From Epiperipatus broadwayi (taxonomy: Eukaryota > Onychophora > Udeonychophora > Euonychophora > Peripatidae), in contig JAQFVV010000032.1 in NCBI GenBank assembly GCA_028023455.1, positions 3,474,001 through 3,538,000 of the forward strand: DNA of 64,000 nucleotides, given 5' to 3'. Shown here piece by piece: positions 25,446-38,658 of the stretch. The position numbers were made by a program, and so were the translations under genes. Positions within the stretch are counted from its first letter, which is position 1; the number at the start of each line of letters is the position of its first letter. The notes beneath the pieces were generated by a model, which worked only from the letters and a program-made list of their open reading frames with translations, did no database searches and was not told where the DNA came from.

Positions 25446-26485
25446 AAAAAAGGATCTTGTATATATAAACATGAATTAACATATATAAACAAAATTGAAA
25501 CATGAACCAACATATATAAACAAAATGTAAATTCTTAAATATGATAATGTTTACATCCTTATATTGATGCATCATTTGTAGCACATTTACAATAAAGACA
25601 CTTTAATAAATAATATTTTAACAATATCTATATCCATATGTTTTGATGCATATATTGTTATTAATAATGGTACATATATCAAAATTCCTTATTTGCAAAG
25701 ATGATTGTATCAAATACTCTTCAAACTTTAATAATTTATAGCTACGTTTTATAAACCATAGGTTATATTTCTTTATTTATCATCACCCTTCCAAAAAAAT
25801 AAAACCGATATTGAAAGATTTTCATCAGCCAAGAACAACTTTTATTTAATTACAAAAAAAAAAAATCAAATCAGATGTCACATGACCTAATTTATTTATT
25901 TTAATCTTCTATGATCTTGAGCACCATCTCTTTAATTTAGAGGATTACCCCATAAATCCTGGTTCACACCTTTCTCAGGTTCTTTTAAATTCTAATCATT
26001 TAGCTGTGACTTGTTACTGCTGAATGCAAACATCTTAAATATAATGTTGCAAAAATTTATTAAACTAAATTAAAAACTATCTTAACATTATGGAATGTGA
26101 AATTAAAAATTGAGTGGAAATGGGCCATGTTTAAACATAACTGTTTTATTAAGCTAATCTATGACATAACAAATGCATATCAAACTTTCCATAACAGTCA
26201 GGGTTACAAAATAATTGATAATAAAATATACATCAACTAGGCTTTATAAGGATATCAAAGTATTATCATGTAAAATATTATTTTATTTTCCTCTTAAATG
26301 CAAGAAAGTTTGTGAGTATCTTTATTAACATCTGCATGATTTTGGCAATAAGTTAATAGCCCTAATATTCTCCATAAATAATAATTAGAAGAAATTTGTC
26401 CTCAGACTTTCAAGCTCCCTATAGCTATTCACTTTGTTCTATACAATTGATATACATGATCACATAAATGTGAAAGAGATAAATA
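25446..26485. other. Intronic DNA, nothing recognised
   Basis: Contains a short imperfect tandem motif (AACATATATAAACAAAAT-like, about 25475-25530). No other feature is recognised. Confidence 0.45.
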
Positions 26486-26800
26486 ATCTCTAACAGGTGT
26501 ATTTTGTGCTGAATCAACACTCATTAGTTGATCCACATCATCATCTTCTACACACATATATAATCAGTGCTCAGTTTGTATTAAGATAGCAAATCTTCAA
26601 ACTTTAATGGACAGGTTTTAATCTTCTCCACCTACCAACTTTTTAGCCACCCATATCAAAAATCTGGTGATGGAATTTGCAAAGCCCCTCGTTGATGCCA
26701 ATATTATTGTCATATCCATGTTGAGTCTAAGTCACTCTGACCTCTCAGGTATAGGACCTTAATATATTCATTCAAATACACTGATGAGAGATGGGCAGAA
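26486..26800 (-). repeat. R2 repeat, diverged copy
   Basis: It aligns in order with the R2 copies at 37994-38945: GATCCACATCATCATCTTC for the block before CTACACATATATA, AGTGCTCAG, ATTAAGATAG, CTTTAATGGACAGG, TCTGGTGATGGAAT, ATTATTGTCA, CATGTTGA, GGGCAGA. Divergence is higher than between the other copies, so this insertion is older. Confidence 0.75.
26489..26550 (-). ncRNA. Decayed hammerhead (R2, old copy)
   Basis: On the minus strand the core is CTAATGA (one change), helix II is a strong six-pair stem GTGTTG-ATT-CAGCAC with the canonical G-C pair next to the core, and GAAA is AAAA. Helix III is lost. It is inactive, but it shows that the ancestral helix II had the normal closing pair. Confidence 0.5.
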
Positions 26801-28423
26801 TACAGAGTGAATATGCAATATTTAAATGCAAGCATGAAATTCAAATCCCTTCTAATTACATTAAATTCAGTATAGACAATATGCTTATATTTACATATTA
26901 AATAATAATTAGGTAAATCCATGCTAATATATAACCATAATAATAAATACTATTAAACCTTCCATAATATACAAAATTAGAAAATCAACAGATGAGGTAT
27001 GTTGTAATTATTATTTAAAATATTATTTTATGAAATATTGTCTTCTCTACTTTAGAGTTGGTAATATATTTACTAATGTTATTTTTAGAAATGGGCTGTG
27101 GTTGATTAGGAAAGAATGTTTGAATTTCCAAATATCTCATAAATAATAACAATAAATAAAATCTGTGTTATTTTCTTCTGCCAAATACATTTTAATGATT
27201 GAAAAAAAGATCTTTGCATCATTATATATTATATGTTCGAGAATAAATAAAATAATTAAGTTTTATACAGTTTTCCCCATAAATTAAATACACTTAGCAA
27301 TTGGGAAGAATAACATTTACAAAACAAATAAAATAAAAGTAAATCTAATATTTGTATGGATAGATAATAAAAAAGAGATAAAATATTACTATTTATTATA
27401 ATTGATTTAAAAAAATATTTTTTCCAACAACATCTCTGCAATGCAATTGTAATTTCTTCTAGATCTTTTTATAAATAATTATGAAATTGACTGACCCTCT
27501 ATCTTAGTGCATGGGAGCTTCTATAATGCATGACACATAATTTATTTGATTTTCTGTCTTGAACATTATACCAGTCCATACTCCCTGTGGAATTCTTTTC
27601 CTAATCTTGCACTGAGAATAAAGTGACCAAAATTCAACAGGTAAAGAAATGGATATCAATCTAGCCGATTGTCTGTACTCATGTATATTGGTACTTCCAG
27701 CTAAATTGATAGAAAGAGTGGATTGACAGGACTCTTCCAGTTAAAAACACCCTTTAGTTGATATCTTATTTGAATTTCGGAATATTTAGAACAATGGCAA
27801 GTACATACCTTTGAAAAATCTATTTACAAAATAGACTTTTGCGCGCCACTTCTAGAAAAGAATCAAAAAATGAATTTTTCACCCTCCTAGAAGGATGTGC
27901 AATACCATATGTTCAGCAGAGCATAAGAATAAGACTTAACACCCCAGTAGAGCGATATCCCTTTGTGGCTAGCTCAGTCACTCTACAATCTAGGGTCTTC
28001 AAATGGGTAAGTTAAATGATTATTACCGGTACGTGGTTGATAAGGAAAGAATACATTTTGATCAATATAAATAATAATTTGAAAACGAAACAAGTTTAAT
28101 ATTATGATTAAATATTTATTTAATCCCAAATACCCACCACCGTTTCATACTAATGATGATATAATAACAAAATACTAAATAATTAATTATCCCAAACCAT
28201 ATATATTTGAGGCGTTGAAATAGATAAAATACAATTTTAAATAAGAAAAAATAATAAATCCCTAAAGCTATTTACAATGTTTATAAGTAATAGAAGTGGT
28301 CTGAGCTCCTTTTACCCAATAGAAATAAATTTTACTTTGTGTGATTTGATATACAGATATGAGATTTTCAGTCATACAGGCATGCACTTTTACTCAGTGC
28401 TTTAAAACCCTTTTATTGATAGC
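26801..28423. other. Intronic DNA; less AT-rich patch at 27480-28030
   Basis: The patch 27480-28030 contains GCGCGCC and several GC-richer blocks and may be transposon-derived, but no protein frame is recognisable. The rest is AT-rich intron. Confidence 0.4.

Positions 28424-28456
<33 letters not shown>
28424..28456. repeat. (AAT)n microsatellite
   Basis: About eleven ATA trinucleotides in a row. Confidence 0.95.
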
Positions 28457-28458
<2 letters not shown>

Positions 28459-28699
28459 CTATGCATACGTATATTTGCATTATGAGATATTTCAATAATT
28501 TCATATTTTTAAACAAGTCAACAAGATTGCATTGGCTCAGATACTATATCATACTCACCATAAGGTACTGTATCTACTTCTCTCTTGCTATAGATAAATT
28601 CCTGTACATGTATATACGCCAGCACAATTATACACTTACTATTACTTTAAATATAAAGTTATTAGAGTACTTGCTTACAGGGAATCTATAATAGATCAA

Positions 28700-28820
28700 T
28701 CCCTTCTTGCACTCATCATAAGGTGCAGCAGTGACAAAAAAAATAACTTAAAAAGGGTATACGGTTAAATACATTTTAAGATATTCAGCATGAGATATCG
28801 TATTTACCGAATATTACAAG
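28700..28820 (+). repeat. Dispersed repeat B, copy 2
   Basis: Shares CTCATCATAAGGTGC, AATAACTTAAAAAG, AATACATTTTAAGATATTCA and TATTTACCGAAT with 16305-16425 in the same order. Ends are not defined. Confidence 0.5.
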
Positions 28821-31082
28821 CATATGTACGCATATACATACATGTATATTCATATATGATGAATTCCAGGAGTAACAACAAGAGGAAAATGAATAGCAAC
28901 AACAACAAAAAAAAGAATCTCATTGCAATCTTTGTTGAAAATGCTAGAATTTAAAATACAAAAATTGACTCAAAAGATTTAAATAAAAGCTTTAACATTT
29001 ATGCCCATAATAACCGCAAATTCATATACATATGCGAGAGACTCTCTCTCTTTTTTAAATGATTAATAATAATAACAAAAAATAATATATCTAATCGGAA
29101 ATATCAAAGTTAATTATTTCAATATTAATAAATATCTTAAAATAAACTTATATCTGCGTCTTCATTCTTCTCCTCTGGGCTCTTGAGTGGGCTTCAAGTT
29201 AACTGGCTGTGTGGTGAAGATTTTATCCATTTAGCAAGGCAGCATTTGTCATCATCATGGGTGGCTGGAATTGGCATGGTCACATCTTGGTGGGTTGGGA
29301 CAGAGAAAGGGCGGTGCACCGGATAGTTGTCTACCCCACGGTCATTTTGCTGGAATTTCTAGTATATTGCTTCATATCTTCTTTTTTTATATATCTAATA
29401 ATAATTAGGATTATTAATAAATTTTCATAAGCTGTCTCCAATGGTTACTCGAATCCACAAAGACAAGAGTTTTTAAAAGAACTGTATAATGGATTTGTTC
29501 TTAAGAATGTCACTAATAGTCCTATTCGTAAATGAATATCTAAGTAGCTAGTTGCTTGGAGAATTCTGGAGCCACAAAAGAGAATGACTTGCCCAGAATG
29601 TCTGCCAAAGAAAGAATGAATCCCACAGCACTATCAATCCCACTAATAAGAACCAATTCAGATATCCCTCTGAGAAGAATGAATCAGCCAATCCTTTTAA
29701 TTTAGCTTATCACTTAGATTGCAAACATTCCTTTATATTTTTCCGATTAAATTCTACATTTTAAGTTTGACATCCATCTTGAATAACCCAGACCACTTGC
29801 TTACAAAATCAATTCAAAAGAATTTTTTTAAAAGAGATAACAGTTTAATTATAGCATTATCAAACCTTTTGCTTTTGATCAGATTTTTGCAAAAGCAATT
29901 AACATTACTTGCTTATGGAATAAAATTACAATCTTTAGAAAAGTAATTAAAAAAAATATACAAGTATGTGGGAAAATAAAAAAAACAAACAAATACATAT
30001 AATGACATATCATAAAAAATATACAAAAAGGAAAAACAAAAATAAAAAAAGACACGAGTTTATTATACATGTACAATATTTAAATTTGTGTGTGTGGGTA
30101 TTCCACTGCTCAGACCGAACCTCCATTATTAATCTAGCACATTTTTATATTTGTTGTGCTTAATACAGACTCTGTGCAAGGCCATTTGATAATGCCTGGC
30201 ACAACATATTTGGTAGACAATTTTTTCAAAAATAATGATGAATTTGTAGATTTTACATCTTTTAATCCTTATCAATTTAGACACATTTTGGCAGTTAGGT
30301 AGATAACTTCTTGACTAAATTCGGCATGTTTTTATTGCACCAGGTAAGAGGATGCTTTACATTTCATGCTAGAGCTGCAATGGGTATTTCTTCTAATCAT
30401 TACATGATAGTTGATGAGAAAGGCAGATACACTTTTAGGTGATTCTAGCCAGATATATGGGCCAACTTAGAGCTATAAGTTTAATTAGTTATTGATTTAA
30501 TGGTAAATACTTCAATGTACAAACTGCAATTATTCCCATCTAACTAGCTTAGCATATAATCAAATTCATTGTGTCAAACAGTCACTAAACAATGTTGAAA
30601 TTGTAGTTTTCATTTAAAGTAACCTGCTACAGTTTTCGTTTTCTATGATGATTCAACATATATTTACATTATGTGTCTTTTTTTTCTCAAGCTCCTTTTA
30701 TAATTTTTCAAGCCTCATTTTTTTAAAATGGATTTGCCAAAACAATATTTTCACTAACTCAGATATTCATCTACCCTTTCATTCAGAATATTTTTCCAAA
30801 ACATATTATACTTTCTTAACAGATTGTTAGCTATAACTTTATTTCAAGAAACAATTTTAATTACTGTAATTTATTTTGAAAATAATTTTAGTGACTTCAA
30901 TATTTGCTGTGTTTATTATAAAATCTGACTTATAAATATTATTCAAGTGACAATCCAGTGTTTGTATAATTTATAATAAATTTGAATTATAGAGCACATC
31001 TAAAAATTGCTACAAAAATTAGTATCATAAAATAACAAGAACATCTTATATATGTAATATTTCCAGCTTGGACTGACAAAGC
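28821..31082. other. Intronic DNA, unidentified
   Basis: A GC-richer patch at about 29160-29350 is unassigned. The remainder is AT-rich with chance open frames only. Confidence 0.45.
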
Positions 31083-32500
31083 ATATATATTTATTTTATT
31101 TAAAAATATATTTATTGACATAACAAAATTTGTATAGATGAATACTAAATACACTTTGCTGATGTTGGCTCAAATTCATTGCTGGTATTGGCTTCTTCCA
31201 AGGCTGGCTTGGTAATGTGGATGTCCTAGGTCTGGTAGATGTACGGCAGAGCCATTAACTGCACTAACAGGTTGATGTACAAGTGATATTCTATTTTGTT
31301 GGTATTGTCCACCCCTTTTCAGGTTGGCTCTATAATGCTGACATATCAGAACTGGTATCCATGTGGTGTGAAATCATTGCCTCCTAGCAGAATCCAGCAT
31401 ATTGCATCATAGACTACTTCATTTACAATACACTATAATGTGGATATATCTGGTTCAATATTCATGTAGAGTCTGTGGGCCATACTAGCAGGTTCCATGT
31501 ATTTGTAAACAAGAATCTAGAGGATAATATCTTGTTCTTGTTCTGAAGAACTTTAAGCTTATCAAAAATATAGCATTGGGATCCAGTGTTGGTTGTGTAA
31601 ACTTTGTCCTGCATCTTGTGTACCAAAGGGTATATGTCAGGAAGGTAGATAACCTGATAACCGTAAAGTCTCCAAAGGAGAGACAACTTCTGATGTCCAG
31701 GATTTTATCCACTGCTATAATGCAGTGTTGAGATATGACATGTCTAATACTGTTATAGCCTGGACATATATTTATCAGATGATTAAAGGTCTCCTCTCCT
31801 CTAGAGCAGGCATGACAAATTGGATCTATTTTATTTAGAAACCGCTTAAAGTGTAAGAATGTATTAGTTGGCATGGAGCCCATATTAACCTTGATCAGAT
31901 AACCCAAAAGTAAGGGCTCCAGTAGCAGAGATTTAAATATTATGGTAATTCTATGATTTCTGCACCTTAGGTGAGCACACATGGCTATATTTTCAGGATT
32001 CAGCAGGCAATATGCCTGCCAGATGTTAATTTTATTATTAAACCCTGCTGTTGAGTGCCCAATGTATAGAAATTGTTGCTTAATAATGGTGTCAAGCCAT
32101 GTGTCTTTACTGGAGGGAGGCCTGTCAGTAGGTATTACAGTCTCTATGATAGCTGATAGAGAAAATTTTTTACCGAGGTTTACTAAAAGCGAATGACCTT
32201 TTGGAAATTAATTGCTTGTATTGAATGGAGACCCATACCATTCTGTCTCCTGTGAAACTGAGATCTGCAGATGCTAATTGCAGTAGTACATCCTCTCCAT
32301 AAGAGCTGACCACAAAGCCTTTGAATTTGTAAGCTGAATGATTTGGCAACTGTTATTATTGGCAAGTAGTAATTTATGCTCGCCATGATCTTCATATTAA
32401 TCAGAGCAATCTTCCCTTGTAGGGACAGGCATGTCCTTGACAGTGATTGAACCACCTTGGTAGCATTGTATATGATGGATTTTTGTAGGCAGACAGACAT
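31083..32500 (-). pseudogene. 5'-truncated LINE (non-LTR retrotransposon) 3' part
   Basis: Read on the minus strand from 32500, the first segment has LSLQGKIALINMKIM, INYYLPIITV and a LLWRG...GMGLHSIQA region, typical of the part after the RT thumb. A second frame (31982 to 31485) has HACSRGEETFNHLINICPGY, a C-x2-C-x7-H-x4-C zinc-knuckle-like motif common near LINE C-termini. The 3' end is an A-rich AATAAAT-type tail at about 31083-31120 on the plus-strand coordinates. Frames are broken and the RT core is absent. The clade is not certain; it is not the RTE family seen elsewhere in the window. Confidence 0.8.
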
Positions 32501-35500
32501 GCCAAAAGCATGCTTAGTGCATTCTAAAAGTCTTGAATATCAACTTTTATCTTTTTGTAATACTCGATTACAACCACTTTACAAGAATTGCCTAAAAATA
32601 AAAATTTCTACAATTATGATACTTGTATATATTACCCCGTTTAATATTACACTTTATATATATATATATATATAAATTCTCATGTGAATTTATTATGTCT
32701 GTTTAAGCATATGAGAACTCCATGCAATAAAAATGTAAATAAAACAATTTTCATTAAATAATTTTCCTTTCTAGTTGGCTTACAGATTACTTAAAAATAT
32801 TTCCATTTGTTTAAATGGTCTCTATCTTCCATCATTTATATAAACACATATGCACTCTTATAGGTGACAATGTAAAGATAAAAATTGTATTAACTGGCTT
32901 TAATTTGTGTAATTGTCTACCTTTTTATTTATTTAACTCATTTTTTTTGATTATGGGGTTTTCATGGCAGTTATTTTCTGCCTTACCATAACTTTCTTAT
33001 AGCTATCAGTAATGATAATTTGGTAATTTTGCATTTATTTGATGGCAAAAACTGAAACTAATATATATATATTGAGTTGTTAATTTAAAAATCTGAAGAT
33101 GTTCATATTGTATAGGAACACATAAGAAAATGCCATGATTTTTTGTTTTCAGGCTTGTATTACTTGAAAAAGAAAAATTATACATTTTCCATACTTACAA
33201 TTATTTTGCATAATATTTGTAAAATATTTATTATAAAATAAAAATATTTATGATTTCACTGCGATTTTAAGATGCAATGTGAAAAAAATATATATTAATG
33301 GTAAAATAGTTACAATTAGCTTCTAAAGGATTACATCCACAATATTATAACAATTATATTTGATCAATTTAAAATAATTATAAGTGGAAATTTAAATTTT
33401 AAACAGTTTCATCGCTTTGTGATTACTTAATTCATTCAGAATTTAGAAATGGAATTTAAATGAGGAAAAATTGTATTTGCAAAGTCATTTTAAACTTGTA
33501 TTTTTAACAAATAATGTAAATTTTATTGAAATACAATACAAAATAAATGTTTAACTTTAAAATGAAATGTTAAAAATATAATTCAAATCAGGGATTAACA
33601 AACGTTTTTGACATAAATAACCATTTTGTTTAAATCTCCCTCTTTTTCTTTCATTAAAGAGTCACAAGTGAAAAGGTGAAAAATATATTTATAAAAATAT
33701 GAATTTCTGAATGGCTGCAGATATATTTGAACATATTTTAGTAGTAGAACATAATAGAATCTGTATACATACTAACAAAAATAAAATCTCTCTTAAAAAT
33801 AAATAAATAAAAACAAAAAATTATTTGACAATCTGATTAATTCACAAATTTTTAATATTTAAATATTCATCATAATTACTATTTTATAATAATGCTGAGT
33901 TTAAGAAACTACATTGCAATGTACATTTTCCCTCTCCTAGAGTTATCAAAATATTTATTTACAAATTGTAAGAGAAAACAAAAATGTGTTTGTGTTTAGT
34001 GTGATAAAAAGAGTCAGGGGATTGGAATCAAAAAGCTACAGATGGCTCAAGAGCTGTTTAAACAATCATTAGGAAATAACATTAAAATACAAAAGGTTTT
34101 AAATAAACTAACTTAATATTTTTATTTTAAACTTTTATTAATTATTTAGAATTAGGTTTTTCTTTATTTTAATTATTTTTGGCAAATGTGGAATGACACT
34201 TCTGGTTAAATTTTTCAGAAATCATTTACTTCATATAGTATTTGCAAAATCTATTCACTGCAAATTATATTGCAATCTTGTGGTGAAATTATATGTTTTA
34301 GTTTTCATTTTTCTTAATAGATAGTAGGAGAATTATCAGCAAAATTTAAAAATTTATAGTTCAAAGGTTAAAATAAAGAACTCAATTTGCACAAAATGGT
34401 TGTTAGTCAAATGAAAATGATTGTAAAAGTAATTTTTATATGTTCAGGTTGTTTTTGATCACTTAAATACAGTTTCTAAGAAACAAATGTAAAATATATT
34501 TATTTTTATAATTATATAATGTTTTCAAAAGAATTTAAACTTTATATTGGTAGCTTTGCTTTTTATTTTCTAAAATAATTTTTACGATTTTTTTATTAGT
34601 TATGTTTAGCATTAATTTTCACAAAAAAGTGTTAAAATAATTGTATTTGGACAAAAATATAAGATCATATATATGGAAATTAAATTTTGAAAATTAAACC
34701 TTACTTTAATTAAAGTATTTGGTAGAAAGTGTTAAATATTTTAATTTTAAGAATGCTTAATCTTAATTTTTTTTATTTCCATATTAATTCTAATAAATAA
34801 ATTACTAGTAATATCTTTAAACACATATTTTTTTTATCTAGTGAAAACAAAGAGAAAGATTTTTTTTAAAAAAAATACTTCATTCAGATATCACATTTCC
34901 AATCTCTAATACTGAGTATTAAATACATTAATTATAAAAACTCAATTCCTTTTTTCATATAACAATAATCATGCTGTTATTAGTCTATCTGTGTTTCTGC
35001 AGCATGCTGTATTGGTGCTTTGATCACTTTCAGATTAAATTCATTCTCTTACAACTATATGTGGTGTTTTTTTATTGAGTTGAATTCATTTGACAATAGA
35101 AATTGGAATTAATATATATTGATTTTCAGTTTAAAAATATAAAGATGTTAGTATCATATACAGAGAACCTAATTCACATGAGTCAATAGTAATGCTAATT
35201 GGTAGATTATTTGTTCTTAGGTCTGGTGAGTGCTTGTGAGACATCTTTGAAAATGTCATTTATTGCATATTTCTACAGTTTATTTATTTATGATTATTTT
35301 TGCAAAATATTTCTAAGCTTTAAACTCAGATTTTATCCAACAATGGTTAATTTGTAAAAAGTCAAGACAATTAATAACATAAAACAACAAATTATGATTA
35401 GTCGAAAAGCAAATGATCTATTATTATTGTAGTAATTATTTTTTGTGACATTTTAATAATTATAAGTGGAAGATTAAATTTTAAACAGAATTTCATTGCT

Positions 35501-36072
35501 TTATATTGTTTTAACAATATTACATTCACATTTTAAAAATGGAGTTAAAATAATTTTTTTGAACATAAAAGATTTTTATTTACAACTGTGAAAGAATAGT
35601 AGCCATTGTTCTGATTATGTATTTCAATTTTTTTTATTTGCAATATTGAAATATTATTTTTTAGAATGTTTTTTATTTCTAAACTTATGTTTATAATAAA
35701 CGAATTAAAAAGTGTGAAATATAACATGGAATACATGTTTAATTGTGAAAATAAAATGTTGCAAATGTAACCCAAATAGCCACTAGGGACTGCCAAAAAG
35801 TAGCTTATAGTACAAATAAATTATAAAATACAATGTTTTAAACAATACTAAAATAAAAATATGATACAAATATTATTTGTTGTGAAAATAATTGTCTTTT
35901 TAAATTCTTAAAATTATCAATGAAAGTGATAGTTTGCACTTTTCTTTAGACACAATTTTCAAGTGTTGCTAATTTCATGAAACGTTTATTACTTTAAAAT
36001 ACATTAACCTCAAGGTTTCTGGAATTACTGCTTTTATAAATTATTTCACAAATAATGTTTTATAATCTACAC
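32501..36072. other. Intronic DNA, nothing recognised
   Basis: Very AT-rich, with a short TA run at 32655-32674. No gene, repeat family or RNA was recognised in this 3.5 kb of the third host intron. Confidence 0.5.
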
Positions 36073-36190
36073 CAGTGTTTCCCAAAGTGGATGGTACTAT
36101 CCCCAGTGGGCAGAGAAGACTTCTAGGGGGTGATAGTGGGTTCAGAAGCATTTGGGAGGGGGCATTCAGGTGGTCTAGTCTTTTTTCCAG
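36073..36190 (+). mobile_element. Probable hAT-type terminal segment
   Basis: It begins CAGTGTTTCCCAAAGTGG, followed by GTACTATCCCC, a G-rich run (TTCTAGGGGG) and GGGAGGGGG. This is the style of the outer 100 bp of Charlie-like hAT elements. No right end with inverse sequence and no 8 bp duplication were found, so only one end is supported. The following kilobase (to about 37260) is GC-richer than its surroundings and may be the decayed body. Confidence 0.5.
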
Positions 36191-37993
36191 ATGCATCGAT
36201 TGTAAGCTTTAACTCACTTTCAAAACGCTAATTTTTATGTTATTTTTCTGATTTTATGTTTATTTTATAGATTGTTTATGTGCAAGAATATATATAAAGG
36301 GGGAATAGTCAGAGTAATTGTAAATGTTTTGCACATTTTTGATGTTTTTTTCTCTATTAACAAGTTAAAAGGAATTAGCCATACAATAGTATGGCTAATT
36401 TTAAATTTTATTAGAAGTGGTCATCCTGTGCATTATATTTTTTGTTAAAAAATAAAGTAATTTAAGGCCAATATCACCTGAGAGAATCTACAAATTTGTT
36501 ATATCTCATATTTGTTTTTTGTTTTGTTTTGAATCTTTTGTAAAGATGGAAAAAGCTATTTCCATTATATTAAAATTAGAAACTATATGTAAAACAGAAC
36601 TCCTTGAGGAATTAAAGGAGTCTGAGTGGAAAATGAAAGAAGTGAAAGATAAAAAAATGTAAAAAGCTAGATCAATTATGTTATGATCAATTATCCAAAA
36701 AATTTGAGATAATGGCTGTAATAGTGAGAGAGGGGTACAAAATTTGTATTGCTATAGGTGTGCTATAAAAGGTTTTCAGCCAATGATGGGGGTGGTATCT
36801 TTCTGAGATTATTGTTTTCCCTGCTATGTTTTGATTGCTGGGTGGTTAAGAGTTTGCTAAACTAAGAGAAATATTCTAGTTGTAAAGCAGTGGAGAACTT
36901 TATGAAAGAAGGCAGAGCCGAGCCTAGCTTCAAATTATTGTCTGTCCAAATTGCTTGACTGACTCTTGGTTGGCTGTTTGACATTATTATAAAGATTTCA
37001 AGAGAAAGCTAAAAAATATAAAAATGCCTAAATTTTATCATTAAAATGCTAATGAAGTAAACTCACAATGTTAGTGCACCAACCAGACTTCTATGCTGCT
37101 GTCATGCAGTCACAAATGCTATCTGATTATGATGAACACCTTAATGCTTACATTTTGCTGTGAAGAAGAAGCCCTCACTACCTTGTTGTCATGGTTTAAA
37201 GCATCCTTAAAAGTTAGTAAGTCCAGAGATGGTTAATAGAAAGAAACCAGAAGGAAACCGGATGATATAATTTTTTTATTTATTATCATGATGTGTTGTG
37301 TAACAAATTTTATTGTATTTTTTTTATTATTTGTATTTTTTTTTGTTTCTCAATGAATTATTTGATTTTCCTACTTAAAAACAGTTCTACCAAATTGATT
37401 TCTGGAATGCTTGTGTGTATGCCGAGGCATATATATATATTGTAACAGTTTGGGTTATGTTTAATATTTAATTTCTACTGTTACATCAAGCAAGAAGCTA
37501 ATACAAAACTAATTAGCTTTTAAGTCTATATTCCTGACCGAACACTGAAAAAATATGCACATATTATTCCAATGTTATATTTGGTCAAATGCCCCTTGGT
37601 TGCTAAACAAAAGTATTCAGAAGGAATGCTTTATTAGGCATCCCGTGCTTAAAATATTTATAAATTTTTTCGGAAATTATCACGGTAATAGAAGAATATG
37701 AATATATAGCCCCCCTCCTCCTTCTTTGTTTATTTCACCTTTCTTCTCTTTAGAATAAAAAGAGAATTTTATTTATTTATCCTCTTAAGTTAACTACATA
37801 AGTTTTAATGACCTAGATTCAATTTGCTACTGTTATTCGTTTGCTTGTGAAAAAAGAATTAAGCAAGACAACTATTTTAGCAGTAATAATGTTTAATTAA
37901 AAAAGAAAATTATCAAGTTAAATGGCACAATGAATTAAAAAAAAAAAAGAATTAAAATACCTAAAATAATAAACACATCTATAAGTATTAACA
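36191..37993. other. Intronic DNA, partly possible hAT remnant
   Basis: No recognisable transposase frame. At 37440-37486 a short inverted pair TGTAACAG/CTGTTACA surrounds about 30 bp; it is too short to classify. Confidence 0.4.
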
Positions 37994-38133
37994 GAAACAC
38001 AGGCTTATTATATACTTGTGTCTATATATGTAATATATAGGGTATATGAGCACATACTTTCACATGACCCACCACTCTCTACACTATCTCATAACCCCGA
38101 TACACTTGAACACATATATGTTGAAAAGATAAA

Positions 38134-38192
38134 TAAATCACCAATATACGAATTTCATGCTAAACCAGCAATCATCAATTGGTCCAGATTAT
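38134..38192 (-). ncRNA. Type I hammerhead ribozyme, one core change (R2)
   Basis: On the minus strand: AATC, ACCAA, TTGATGA (C3 is U), helix II TGCT-GGTTT-AGCA, GAAA, short helix III with one T-T mismatch, TTGGT, GATT. Helix I is intact in both segments. Probably inactive because of the C3 change. Confidence 0.65.
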
Positions 38193-38599
38193 CATCTCTA
38201 CACATATATACTATAAGTGCTCAGATATATATTAAGATAGACAATCCTCATACTTTAATAGACAGGTTTCAATCTACTCCAACTCTTCAACCGTCCATCC
38301 AATTGAAAATCTGATGATGGAATGCTCAAAGGTCACCCTGAGGCTGAGATTATTGTCACACCTGTGTTGACCTAAGGTCAATCTGAACTCCACATGTACA
38401 GGACCTAATCCATTTAATACATATGTAAGGATGGGCAGACATATCTACAATGTAATAACTGAAACACAGGCTTATTATATACCCGTGTCTATATATGTAA
38501 TATATAGGGTATATGAGCACAGACTTTCACATGACCCACCACTCTTCACACTATCTCATAACACTGGTACACTTGAACACATATATGTTGAAGAGAGAA

Positions 38600-38658
38600 A
38601 TAATCACCAATATATGTATTTCATGCAAAACCAACAATCATCAGTTAGTCCAGATTAT
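38600..38658 (-). ncRNA. Type I hammerhead ribozyme, intact core (R2)
   Basis: On the minus strand: ATAATC, TGG internal loop, ACTAA, CTGATGA, helix II TGTT-GGTTT-TGCA (weakened), GAAA, helix III A-T-A-CA-T-A-T, cleavage triplet ATA, TTGGT, GATTAT. All conserved core positions are present. Outer helix I (ATAATC/GATTAT) is perfect. Confidence 0.75.

Noticed and set aside
37440-37486. Mini LTR or MITE with TGTAACAG/CTGTTACA ends
   Set aside because: Only 47 bp long with no second copy in the window; likely a chance palindrome.
38018-38314. 98-codon open frame (and 83 and 62 codons in the next unit)
   Set aside because: Lies in the R2 repeat; the two tandem units differ by frame-changing bases, so there is no conserved protein.
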